64,000 bases of DNA from Flavobacterium sp. MC2016-06 (GTDB lineage Bacteria; Bacteroidota; Bacteroidia; Flavobacteriales; Flavobacteriaceae). This document shows positions 1-10,600 of the stretch, piece by piece. The DNA is taken from positions 261,548 to 325,547 of the forward strand of contig NZ_WMID02000003.1 in the NCBI RefSeq assembly GCF_009711165.2. The letters are read 5' to 3'. Numbering within the stretch: position 1 is the stretch's first letter; the number at the start of each line of letters is the position of its first letter. Position numbers and translations under genes: made by a program. The notes beneath the pieces are model-generated. The model was not told where the DNA came from and did no database searches. It saw nothing but the letters and a program-made list of their open reading frames with translations.

Positions 1-3000
1 TTTTGTGCTATGGCACTACTAGAATCACTATGTCCCCAAGCTCCAAAAAATCTTCCAACTGCATCCCAGCCTCTTCTAATTGCTCCGTGAGGGCAGTTAG
101 GGTCATCGCACATTCCGTTTGGGTCATTTCTATTTATCGGATTGTTAGAACAATAATGATAGGGTGTCATATTTTGGGTATGCTCAGCTAATGGGTCAAT
201 ATTCATCCATCTACCAATTGCTGGGTCGTAATTACGTGCTCCATAGTCATACATGTTAAGTCCCAGCTCGTCTTGGAGCTCTTTTCCGTTGTACTTATAC
301 TTTAATCCATCATTAGAAGAAGGTGCAACACCGTTATATCCAAATTGTTTCAATCCAAAAGGATAATAATTGTTTTCTTCCTGAATAACAAGGTTTTTGT
401 CATAACTCAAACGGACGTTGCCCAGATGATCTTTGTACTGGTAAATATATTTGTAAGAACTTCCGGAAGGCTCAACATAACCTTCGGCGGTTGGGAAAAA
501 CTTAAGAACGGCGTTTACATATTGATAACCTCCTAAATAATCTGTAGTAGTTATATTAGCACCTTCTGTTACGATTTTTTGTACTTTCTGTCCAGCTGCA
601 TTGTAAATGTAGGCAATGTTTCCGGTTAAGGCAAAAGTTATTTTTGTTGGTAAATTAAGCTGGTTATAAGTAATGGCTGTGATATTTTTGTTATTGTCTT
701 TAATCATGTTACCATCAGCATCATAGTCATAATCATCTGCAGTGTTTGATGCGCTGTCTTTAAACTCATTTTTAAAATTCGGATTGTTTGCCACTGCATC
801 AGCTACTTTCATCAATTGATTACTGTTACTGCTGTCTTTATAAGTATAGGTTAAATTATCGATCAGAGTTTGAGCATTATCATCAATACTTCCGTAGCGG
901 GTCAAATTCATGATATTGCCGTTTTTGTCATAAGACAGACTCTCATTGTAGCTGTTTACAACAGAACCTTTTTTGTAGACAGCATCTTTTAATCGGTTTA
1001 AGTTATCATAGCGGTAGCCATACGTTCTTATTGTTCCATTGTCAGAATTGGTAGACCAATAGGTTTCTGAGATGTTTCCGTTATACAATGGTTTTACATC
1101 TGTGATTCCAGAAGCTGGTGTGTTATAATTGATTTTAAAAGCAAATAAATCTTTTGGAACTCCGCCAGATTTGGCTAAGACATTAATATCATTGATATCT
1201 GTCATCCAGCCGCGGATGTTGTACGAGTAATCAATTTTTTGAATAGGCGCAGCAACAGTGTTCCCTACATTTTTAGTAATCAACTGCCCTAATTCGTTAT
1301 AAGTATTAGAAGCCATTAATTCAATTGTTCCATCATTGATTTGATGTGTATGAGTCAATAGACGATCTTGTGGTGAGTACGTGAATGCCTCTTTCGTTTT
1401 TAATTCGGTGCTTCCAGCTAATCGTTTATGTTTTGTTATTGTATATTGCAGCTGTCCTGAAAATTCATCAAGTTTACTATCAGTATAAGTATAACCGCCT
1501 AAATAGTTTTGTGAATAGGTACGAATAGGTCTTGCCTTTGTATCATAAAAAATGACGTTTGTTTCTCCCAATACTGCTGAGCTTAAAGTAGGTATTCTTG
1601 TCCATGAAGCTGTTGTTAACTTTTTTACTTGCGAGGAAGTTAAGGTATTCTGCCCTTCTACAGTTGCAGGTATCGTTATTGCAGGCGAACTTGGAGGTAA
1701 AGTATAATTATCATAATAGTTTACAGTAAGAAGTTTAAATACAGTAGGAGCTGCTGTATTGCTATAGTACACTGTGATGCCGTCAATTGTTCCTGAAGAC
1801 TGTTTGGTTTCAGATATTACAGAGGCTGTATTCTGAGCATCCTGCAGTGCTTTTCTTGCTGCGGCAGTACTGGGTGTATTATTCCATCCAGTATATACAA
1901 CTCTCCCAAAAACATCATATTTAGTTATAATCCATCCTGTTGTGCTTATGTCTGAGAAAGGTGAGTTTGCAGGTCCTGATGCGACAGGTCTGTCCAGTTT
2001 GTCGTAGACAATAAATTCCATTGTTTTCCAGGTGGTTTTTTTTCTGCTAAACGATTTCGGTTGTCATATTTGTATTGATAACATAAATTATCTAAAACAG
2101 CTTGACTGCCATTTTCTATTTTTGCACTAAAAGTACTTCCAGATACAGCGTTAAATCCCGGTAGTAATCTTATTGAATTACCAGCAGTTAATTGTAATGA
2201 GGTACCGGAAGGAACTACTGCTGTTGAAGTAATATCACTAGAGACGTTTGATACGTTTATGATGTCTACAGCCTTTGGAGGTATTACATAAGTTAGATTG
2301 CCATATTGATCATAAACATAATAGGTATCGTGCTGTACAATTGCAGGATTTACACCCACAGCGCCATAAGTCCTTTTGAGAATAATCTGTCCTTCTTTAT
2401 TTTTAAATTCTACAGTTGATCCATTTGCTTCTAGAGGTGAAGCTGCTGTATTTTCATCATAGGTTATGGTTTTATACAATTGATTTGCATCATAAAAACC
2501 AGTTCCGTTTCCTTTGCCTAAGGTAATATCATAAAGACCTGTATTAGAATTCCATACAGTAACAGCAGTAAATAATCTAACTTCATTGTCTTTATTGGTT
2601 TGATAATCCATTTTTATAGTGTGGTTTTTAGCCATTGACCAGTCGTCTCCGGGAGCTGCCTGCTGCAGTACACGATTTAAGGGAGATGTTTCCAGCTGTT
2701 TTTCACTAAATGGATTTGCATTAACAGTACCATAATTGGTTTTATACTGTGTGATTAAATCTGGAATTAGTGCAGTTGGATTGATATAATTTGAGGTTGT
2801 CTGTGAAGAGGTAAAAGGAAGATATTCCTTTACCTGCCTGCCAAATCCATCATATTCAATTGGTGTAACTATATCTTTTCCAGAAGCTGAAGCTTGATAT
2901 TCAATCTGCTGTACAGGTCTTCCGAGTCCGTCAAAATAAGTTATCTTTTGCGCAGCCTGATTTATTGCTGGCGCAGTAATAGCGGCTTGAGAAGGTACTT

Positions 3001-3094
3001 TGTAGGATATTGTTTTAATATAATTTTCAGTCTGTGTCTGGCCAATTAATAATACAGGAAATAAAACCAAAAGCTGGGTTACTATTTTTTTCAT
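1..3094 (-). pseudogene. RHS repeat secreted protein, broken by a 1-base deletion; C-terminus runs off the window
   Basis: The N-terminal part (3094 down to about 2018) has a signal peptide ending LLIGQ, then a DUF6443-type N-terminus (TYFDGLGRPVQQ, YDGFGRQVKEYLPF). After the motif PGKQW the frame fails: the intact paralogue at 7692-11450 continues GKQWEFIVYDKLDRP, and here the same peptide resumes in the next frame because one G is missing from the TGGG (plus-strand CCC to CC, about 2018-2020). As read, translation stops at 1946. The second frame stays open from about 2018 to base 1, with YD repeats, the RHS core (YKDHLGNVRLSYDKN, YNPFG-type motif, NYDPAIGRWMNIDPL) and the start of a variable tip (NDPNGMCDDPNCPHG). 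The start lies 13 bases after the partner gene, as in the paralogous pair. It is either a true pseudogene or a base-calling error; the long intact second frame means the break is recent or artefactual. Confidence 0.8.
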
Positions 3095-3107
3095 TGTGGT
3101 TTTGGTT

Positions 3108-6100
3108 TTATTGTTTATAATGATATTGGTTTTCAGAAAGGACGTTGCCTTTTTTGTCTTTTACAAACTGGAGTCTTCCCGCTGTATCGTAAGTATACGT
3201 TATAGTATCTTCTTTAGGGTCGGTTATAGTGCTGACACCAACCAATGGGATATAGGTATAAGTTGTAATCATAGCATTAGGCAACGCTGTTCTTAATGAA
3301 TTTAAGGCTGTAATTAAAGCAGCTTCTGTTCCTATATTTGAAATATTCTGCAGGTTCGCAACATAAGAAGCAACCTGGCTGTAAGATGCATTTTCTATTT
3401 TTGCAATAGGCTGCGTTTGATTATAACCCCAAATTAGAGCTATTGGAGCTCCTCCTGTAATTGTATACTGCAATAAATTTCCTTTATCATCATATTGATC
3501 ATATGTGGCTTTTTTCTCTGTACTTGAGCTTTTTCCAGAATATATGTATTGTGGTAAAAGTAAATTTTGAAAAGATCCAAATTGTGTTTCTTGCTCTGAA
3601 AGTTTCTCAAGTCCTTTGTATGTTTGCGTAACTAGGGGAGTAGCTATCATATTTTTGGTAATTAAATTATTTACGTTTGGTTTTCCAATCATTTCGACAT
3701 CCTGAGGATAGAAATATCTCGTTTCTAAGACCTCATTATTTAATGAAGTTGAATTTTTAATAGAACTAAGTTCTATACTATTTGGAGTGTTTTTATATAA
3801 ATAATCTTCTGTCTGCTCTACAGTGCCATCTTTAAAGTAATTTTTTATGGTTTTTGATTTTAATTTATCAAAACCTGTATAAATTTTAAAATAAGGAATT
3901 ATTGTTTTTGGACTAACGTTATTTTCTATCCCGTATTTATTAATTTGAGGGATATTTTCGAAAAGAAGAGGTGTGAATTTTGAAAATAGTCCAGGATGTC
4001 CTACAGTAATTGGATATATATGTTTTGAAACTCCTGTTTGTGGTAAACAAAATGAACTTCTATCGATTAATTGATAATTAATTTCATCCACATAGCCCAT
4101 GTTTTTTTCTATCTGATCTCCGTAATAATTGTATTGTTCTTCTTTTACTATCTTTTCATTGTTGTAAAATAACTTTTTCAGTAATTTACCTCTGTGCCAA
4201 TCTTTAGGCTCTTGTTCTCTTAAATCGTCAAATACTGATATTTCTGAAAATTTAGGTTCTGCCCAACTGTAGTAATCACTTTCTTTAATATCTGTGTTAT
4301 TAATGTTATCATGTTCAATTTGACTTACTTTTGTATAACCAACATTTGAATTTGATGTCTTATATAAAGACAAAGTTGATGATGATGACAATTTAATACC
4401 TAATTGATGCTCATTGGTAAGAACTTGTCCTTCACTATTTGCGTTGTTGGGAATATAAACAGAAATAAACTCAGCATAACAAGGCACATTCATCATTCTG
4501 CCAGAGGTGATGTTATTATCATCTGTGTATTTAAAATTAGTTAAGTATTTTGGTCCGCTTAAATTTTCATTTGTATAGGTTTTTATATCTTTTATTCGTA
4601 AACCTCCTATGCGTACATCATCTCTTACCTTCTCTCTATATTTTACAGTGAAGCTGGTGTTATGATAAAAATTATAATCGTTAGGGCTTGATAGTAAATA
4701 ATTTTGAACGACAATTACCTTCATTCGATAAGTTCCTTTTCCACCAACATCAAAAAAGCCATTTATTTTTCCTGAAGAGTTTTGATCTTTAGAAACGGTT
4801 CCCATATATTTCAATGTTTTGTAGATACCATCGTCTTGTTTCTTTTCTAAATAAAATTGTACTTGGTTAAATTCGGTATTTATACTTGAATATCTCGTAA
4901 CTTGAAAAGGTAAATTAGTATTTATTAATATACTTGCTTCTGCACCTTTTAGAGATGAACTATAGATACTAGTGTCAAAAGGTTCACTATAGAATATTTT
5001 ATTGAGAGAGTTTACTTCGCTGGGTGTTGGATAAAAATAATTTAAGTTATAACCTGATATAGTGAAGGGTACTTCTTTAACAGCATATCGTTCATCGGAG
5101 ATGGCATCAAAATAAGTTCCAGTAGTAGCTCCTGTTAAGGCAACATGGTTTTCATAGTTATAATATTTAATACCGCCTTCTGGGTATTTAATACTTTTTA
5201 AAGAAAATGTTTTTGTATACAAAGTATCCAAATCTCTATTATAACCATAATTACTTTCTACAGTATAAGCTTGTGGTAATAAATTTTTAGGAAAAAGAGA
5301 AGTATTGGTTTCTTTGCCATTAAAATAGCCCCAATGATCTTGTGCTTTTGAATATTTTGAAGGGATTTTATCAAATAGGTAGTAATCAAAATTATAATTC
5401 TCGACTACTGTATTCTTTGTATCGTAAAATTTAACGGCATCAAGTTTTAATCTTTTGTCAACAGCATCTTTACCAAAAAGATTATTATTGGCCATAAAAT
5501 AACTTTGAACCAATTCTATCCTTTTTATTAAATTATTTGAGGTATCATAAATTTTGATTTCTTGTAGTTTTTTGGCTCCTGTTTGTAAATCTAATCTGTC
5601 TGCATAAATAAAGTTTATTTTACCTGAAGGGAAATTTATTTCAGAAATTAACTGTTCGATATTGTTAGTTACGTTTGATTCAAAAGTGGACCCAATAACT
5701 TGACTATTACCCATCGTAAGTATTTGAGAGGTGTAATTAGATAAATTTGTATATAAATTATAGCGGGCAATAAAATAATTATAGACAATTTCTTTGTTTT
5801 TTGGAGAAATTATTTTTTTTAACTGCCATGATTGGTCAAAAGGCGTACCTCCATATGCGCTGATAGATGAACGGCCGTCTTGGCCTAAAATTAGATTATA
5901 TCCATTAGGTAATTGAATGTTGAATTTATTTAAAAAATAGCCAGCTGAGGCTATGGGTGTTAATTCATAATTGATATTGATATCATCAAGAGGAAAAGTA
6001 ATAAACTTTTTCCATTCCTGATTGAACATAAATTTACCAGAGTGTCCAAAAAAACTGTAATAAAACTCGTCAGGACGAATATCTGCAAGGGGATAGTTAG

Positions 6101-6596
6101 TAGTAATATTGTCACCTGCTCTAAATGAATCATCATACATGCCAACTCTGCCAGCGTATAAATAATTTTGTGAGCAATTAAAATGACCGAGAGTATTAGG
6201 ACGAAGTGTTTCCTTAAAATTTCCAATGCCATGAATTCCATTATAATCTTGAGTCATAAAATAACGCTCATCGGGTAAACCATTATTGTTTCTAGTTATT
6301 TGTCCGCCAATGTTTAAACTCCATCCTAATCCAACCGATGTTGCATCTTCTTCTACTTTGATGCCTCCCGTGTTGTATGAGATTGAGATTGGTATTTCCA
6401 TACCATCGAGATTAATTGTAAATAGTGGAATGTCTATTGAAGGTTGTCCTGTATAAAGAGATACATTATTTAATAATCTTTTTTTGAACTGATAGGATTC
6501 AGGAGGTAAGGGAATATCATAATCATATTCTGTTGATTTTTGACTATATAGACTTAAAGTTAAGAGCGTAAATAGTAATATAAATTTTGTATTCAT
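3108..6596 (-). CDS. Secreted RHS-partner protein (SpvB/TcB-like N-terminus, YD-repeat C-terminus)
   Basis: This 1162-residue protein has a Sec signal peptide (residues 1-18, ending LSLYS). Residues about 25-100 carry the hallmark of this family: LYTGQPSIDIPLF, then ISISYNTGGIKV and VGLGWSLNIGGQITR. These echo the N-terminal motif of SpvB and insecticidal TcB proteins (a tested-substrate surface followed by LSYxxGxGxGxxGxGWSL). The long middle has no recognised domain. The last ~70 residues hold YD-type repeats (ITYTYDTAGRLQFVKD) and end ENQYHYKQ, identical to the end of the partner at 11464-14775. The RHS gene starts 13 bases later, so the two are co-transcribed. By analogy with TcB/TcC the pair may form a shell that encloses the RHS tip, but that is inference. 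No T9SS C-terminal domain is visible. Confidence 0.8.
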   Translation of the reverse strand: MNTKFILLFTLLTLSLYSQKSTEYDYDIPLPPESYQFKKRLLNNVSLYTGQPSIDIPLFTINLDGMEIPISISYNTGGIKVEEDATSVGLGWSLNIGGQITRNNNGLPDERYFMTQDYNGIHGIGNFKETLRPNTLGHFNCSQNYLYAGRVGMYDDSFRAGDNITTNYPLADIRPDEFYYSFFGHSGKFMFNQEWKKFITFPLDDININYELTPIASAGYFLNKFNIQLPNGYNLILGQDGRSSISAYGGTPFDQSWQLKKIISPKNKEIVYNYFIARYNLYTNLSNYTSQILTMGNSQVIGSTFESNVTNNIEQLISEINFPSGKINFIYADRLDLQTGAKKLQEIKIYDTSNNLIKRIELVQSYFMANNNLFGKDAVDKRLKLDAVKFYDTKNTVVENYNFDYYLFDKIPSKYSKAQDHWGYFNGKETNTSLFPKNLLPQAYTVESNYGYNRDLDTLYTKTFSLKSIKYPEGGIKYYNYENHVALTGATTGTYFDAISDERYAVKEVPFTISGYNLNYFYPTPSEVNSLNKIFYSEPFDTSIYSSSLKGAEASILINTNLPFQVTRYSSINTEFNQVQFYLEKKQDDGIYKTLKYMGTVSKDQNSSGKINGFFDVGGKGTYRMKVIVVQNYLLSSPNDYNFYHNTSFTVKYREKVRDDVRIGGLRIKDIKTYTNENLSGPKYLTNFKYTDDNNITSGRMMNVPCYAEFISVYIPNNANSEGQVLTNEHQLGIKLSSSSTLSLYKTSNSNVGYTKVSQIEHDNINNTDIKESDYYSWAEPKFSEISVFDDLREQEPKDWHRGKLLKKLFYNNEKIVKEEQYNYYGDQIEKNMGYVDEINYQLIDRSSFCLPQTGVSKHIYPITVGHPGLFSKFTPLLFENIPQINKYGIENNVSPKTIIPYFKIYTGFDKLKSKTIKNYFKDGTVEQTEDYLYKNTPNSIELSSIKNSTSLNNEVLETRYFYPQDVEMIGKPNVNNLITKNMIATPLVTQTYKGLEKLSEQETQFGSFQNLLLPQYIYSGKSSSTEKKATYDQYDDKGNLLQYTITGGAPIALIWGYNQTQPIAKIENASYSQVASYVANLQNISNIGTEAALITALNSLRTALPNAMITTYTYIPLVGVSTITDPKEDTITYTYDTAGRLQFVKDKKGNVLSENQYHYKQ

Positions 6597-6930
6597 TATT
6601 GTTTATTGTAAAGTTTTAAATATTATGAAAGGTCTTTCGTTAGATTTGACTTTTTTAATTTATTACAATATTATGTAAATTTATTCATATATTTTTAATT
6701 TAATTAACATTGTTTTTCTTTCAAAAATAAATAATGAAAAATAATTGCCTTGTAGTAAATAGATTGTTTAGTTGACTAAACTTGGAAAAATATTTTTATT
6801 TGGTTAATAGGGGATTAAATAGTAATTGGTTTTTACCTTTTTAATTTGCTATGCTTATAAGTATAAATTTAGACTGGAGTATGTCTATAGGATTCTGTTT
6901 CTAGACTAAATATTTATTGTCTAAGAGACA
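6597..6930. other. AT-rich intergenic stretch upstream of the RHS-partner gene
   Basis: There is no credible open frame here. It should contain the promoter for the minus-strand pair starting at 6596. One match to the Bacteroidota -7 element on the minus strand (TATTTTTG, plus-strand 6722-6729) has no convincing TTG element at the right distance, so I do not call it a promoter. Confidence 0.4.
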
Positions 6931-6970
6931 AAAGAAAAGCCACTCCGTTATGGAATGGCTATTTTTGATT
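6931..6970 (-). terminator. Probable rho-independent terminator downstream of the RHS/lipoprotein operon
   Basis: The arms at 6938-6946 (AGCCACTCC) and 6952-6960 (GGAATGGCT) pair with one mismatch around a 5-base loop. On the minus strand the hairpin is followed by a T-rich run, which suits the end of the operon that finishes at 7306. T-rich bases on the other side mean it could also work on the plus strand. Confidence 0.6.
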
Positions 6971-6980
6971 TTCTTTGCGT

Positions 6981-7195
6981 TCACGAGAGGGACGCTCGCG
7001 CCAGCTGGAATAAGGAATGATAAAATTCTTCCATAACACGTAAGCTGTTCTGCTTAACATTAAGCATCGAAAACAGCAGCAGTTGAAACATAGTTTGCCC
7101 ATCTAGTTTCTTTACCTGATAATCAACTTTATATTCTATGATAAATTTTCTAATTCAGCTTTGGGAATGTAATTTAACACATACGAAAGACTCAT
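6981..7195 (-). pseudogene. Remnant of an IS4-type transposase N-terminus
   Basis: Reading from ATG at 7195 gives MSLSYVLNYIPKAELENLS and then a stop. One frame over it continues EYKVDYQVKKLDGQTMFQL, then LLFSMLNVKQNSLRVMEEFY, and stops at 6981-6983. This is the pattern I recognise as the N-terminus of IS4-family transposases of Bacteroidota (VDxQVKKLxGxxxFxLxLFSML...SLRVMExF). The single-base frameshift and the loss of everything after ~70 codons, including the DDE residues, mark it as dead. I found no terminal inverted repeats or target-site duplication. It lies exactly between two RHS units. Confidence 0.65.
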
Positions 7196-7305
7196 AGTTT
7201 TTTATTCAAAATTAACTATTTTTAAGGTTTCGAACACTTATGATTGCAAATCTGCGCTAACGTTGCGAAGAAATATCTGCGCGATTGACAACACTACCAA
7301 AAAAA

Positions 7306-7695
7306 CTATTGTTTTTTTAAATAAGATTCCCTGCTTGGTATTGGTCCGTTAGATACTGAATTTGTATCAATTGTAATTTTAAAATCACCAATTGTCTTTT
7401 TAATTATTAAATAATCATCATAGTTTTTTGGCTTACCATAAAAAAATAAAGTAATTGTATCGTTAATAAAACGAACATCTTTTATATTTGTTGAGTTAAT
7501 AACGGTGTCGTTTTTACCATTTATTGTATCACAGAGTAATACATAATCAGCGCTCGTTGAACTAACATTTGAATAATAAAACCATTCTATAATCTTATTT
7601 TTTGCTTTTATTTCTTTCAAATAAAGACGATCTTCTCGTAATTTATTTACACAGCCTAAAACTAAAAGAGGCATAATGACTAAAATTTTTCTCAT
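7306..7695 (-). CDS. Small lipoprotein, candidate immunity protein of the adjacent RHS protein
   Basis: The protein has 129 residues and an N-terminal lipobox (LVLGC, Cys15), so it should be a lipid-anchored envelope protein. The rest is soluble and rich in charged and aromatic residues (YYSNVSSTSADYVLLCDT); I recognise no family. Its ATG overlaps the last four bases of the upstream RHS gene (7692-7695), so translation is probably coupled. A small gene touching the 3' end of an RHS gene with a variable tip is the classical position of an immunity gene. A lipoprotein would fit a toxin acting in or passing through the periplasm. The immunity role is inferred from position only. Confidence 0.7.
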   Translation of the reverse strand: MRKILVIMPLLVLGCVNKLREDRLYLKEIKAKNKIIEWFYYSNVSSTSADYVLLCDTINGKNDTVINSTNIKDVRFINDTITLFFYGKPKNYDDYLIIKKTIGDFKITIDTNSVSNGPIPSRESYLKKQ

Positions 7696-10600
7696 TGCTT
7701 GTAAAATTGTTTATAGTATCCATAATAAATATAACCTCCAGAGTAAGAATGTTCTCCAAAATAAGGGAAATAAGGGTTATACCCGTTACCGCTATTTTGA
7801 GACTGATTATACTGACCAGCCCTATTCATAACTGCGCCATACCAAAAATTACGACCTACTATTGGAGGTTTTGCTTGAAACATATTTGCTCCAAATCCAA
7901 TATTTCCAATCGCTCTAAGTGTAGTTATTATAGGCTTATGTCTAGCACTTACTCCATTTCCAATTGCAGTATACGCTGGTAAACCCAAACTAGCTTTCAC
8001 GTTTAAAATTCCTTCATTTGATGACAACTCTTGTAGAATCTCAAGCCATCCATATGGAGTTCCAGGCATGTCGCTGTTAATTGTATTCATATAATATTCT
8101 TGAATCCATGCTATAAGTTCCTCAGCATCTAAATCAGATAGATCTACTCTTCTTCCACTTTTATCTCTAGCAGTTCCTGAAACATTCAGCTTCTTTAAAT
8201 TAAATGTAACACCAGATAAACTTGGATTGAAAATATCATATCCCCCTTTCTTATCATTAGTCGTACAAAAATCGCAAGGTTGGATAGTTTCTCCTATAAT
8301 CTCTCCAGTTCTTTTCTTTTCTCTTTTATTATTTACAACATAAATATTATTATCTCCATCATCGTAGGCACCTACTACAGTATATGAACCATCTGAATTA
8401 TTTACTACATCAGTACTAGCAAAAGCGTTAGAATTTTCTGCTATCATTCCTGTTGGATCATTATACATAATAGGATTATTATTTGCAAAGTTATATGGTT
8501 GAAAAGTAGCATCCGATAAAGGATCATGAGTGCCCCACCTTCCAAGTGCTGGATCATAATTTCTTGTCCCATAGTCATACAAATTCAGCTGATTCCCGCC
8601 AATATTGTCGTCTTGAAGCTCTTTTCCGTTGTACTTATACTTTAAAGCATCAGATGAAGATGATACATTGTTATATCCTATTTGTTTCAATCCAAAAGGA
8701 TAATAATTGTTTTCTTCCTGAATAACAAGGTTTTTGTCGTAACTTAAGCGAATGCTCCCTAAATGATCTTTGTATTGATATATGTATCTGTAAGAACTTC
8801 CAGAAGGCTCTACATAGCCTTCTGCTGTTGGAAAAAATTTAAGAATATTATCTGAATATTGAAATCCTCCTAAATAATCTGTAGTAACAGAAAGAACTCC
8901 AGTTTTATTTACAGTTTTTTCTACTTTTTGGCCTGCCGCATTGTAAAGGTATATAATGTTTCCGTTTGTGCCAAAAGTTATTTTGGTAGGTAAGTTTAGA
9001 TGATTGTATGCAATTGCAGTAATATTTTTGTTGTTGTCTATAGTTATATTACCATTTGCATCGTAGCTGTAGTCGTCTACAATGTTTGATGCACTGTCTA
9101 CAAAACCGTTAGATTTATACGTAGCAGGTGCATTGTCAACTACTTTCATGAGTTGGTTGGTAGTATTGTTATTGAGGTAACTATAGTCTAATCTATCTAT
9201 TTCCTGTGCACTGGTTTCGTTGTTACCACTGCGGACAATCGACATGATATTTCCATTTTTGTCATAGGTTAATGTTTCATCATATGCATTATTTATAGTC
9301 CCGTTTCTTTTAAAGATACTTGTTCTTAAACGATTAAGATTGTCATATTTATAGGCATAACTACGCACTATCGGATTTGCCTCTGAGGTACTTGTCCAAG
9401 AGGTTTCGGCAATGTTTCCATTATATAAAGTTTTAACATCTGCTGTACTTGGGGTATTGTAATTTAGCTTGAATGCAAATAAATCTTTAGGATCTCCAAC
9501 TTTGGTTAAAGCATTGATATCATTTATTCCTGTAAGCCAGCCGCGAATATTGTAAGTGTAATTTATGTTTTGAGTAGTATTTCCTATTTTTTTAGATATT
9601 AGCTGCCCCAGTTCATCATATGTGTTGCTTAGAATAGTCTCCGATGCTAAATTTCCTATTTGATGGGTTTGTGTTAATAACCTATCTTGAGGAGAATAAG
9701 TATAAGCTTCAATTATTTTTAACTCAGAACCACCTTCTAGTTTGCTGTGCTTGGTAATAGTATATTTCAATTGACCTGAGAAAGTATCAAGTTTGCTATC
9801 TACATACGTGTAACCGCCTAAGAAGTTTTTTGTATAAGTGCGTACAGGTCTTGCTTTAGCATCGTACAAGGTGTAAGTCTGCTCATTTTTGTAGTTAGTA
9901 CTGGCTTCTGTAATCCTAATCCAGTTTCCTGTTGAAAGTCTAATAGGTTTTTTACTGGTATTGTAGTAAACAGCTTGATCCCCATCTGCCACAGTGTTTT
10001 GAATTACTGGAGCATCTGGAAAATTATAATCATCATAATAATTTACTGTCAATACATGATAATCTGATGTTGGCCATGCGACATTAGTATATCTAAAAGA
10101 TACTCCAGTTCCTGAAGGTATTGTAGTATTTGCTGTTGTAGCAATTTTGGTTTCACTAAAGTTGCTGGTATATCCGTCTTGGTTGTCCTGCAATGTTTTT
10201 CGGGTTACAGAAGTTGCTGTAGCTGGCAACCAAGCAGTAAGTACTGGGCGGTTAAAAATATCATATTTAGTTACAGTCCATCCTGTTGTGGTTATGTCTG
10301 TAAAAGGCGAATTGGCTGGGCCTGTGGCTACAGGTCTATCAAGTTTATCATATACGATAAACTCCCATTGCTTTCCCGGAAGTTTTTTCTCTACTAGTCG
10401 ATTGTGGTTGTCATATTTATATTGGTAACATAAATTGTTTAAGATACTGTTGTCAATAATAGCACTAAAAGTACTTCCTGCCTGAGCATAGAATCCAGGT
10501 AATAAACGTATAGAATTTGTTGCTTTTAAATTTAAAGGAAGATTTCCAGAAGTAATGACTACAGTTGATGTTATATCTGCATCAACTATATTACTGTCAA

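Noticed and set aside
3..536. Plus-strand open frames of about 60 codons
   Set aside because: They lie antisense to the RHS core, which has a consistent protein match on the minus strand; the translations have no sensible composition.
3096..3296. Plus-strand 66-codon frame across the RHS/partner junction
   Set aside because: It is antisense to the conserved 3' end of the partner gene; the paralogous junction at 11464 does not preserve it.
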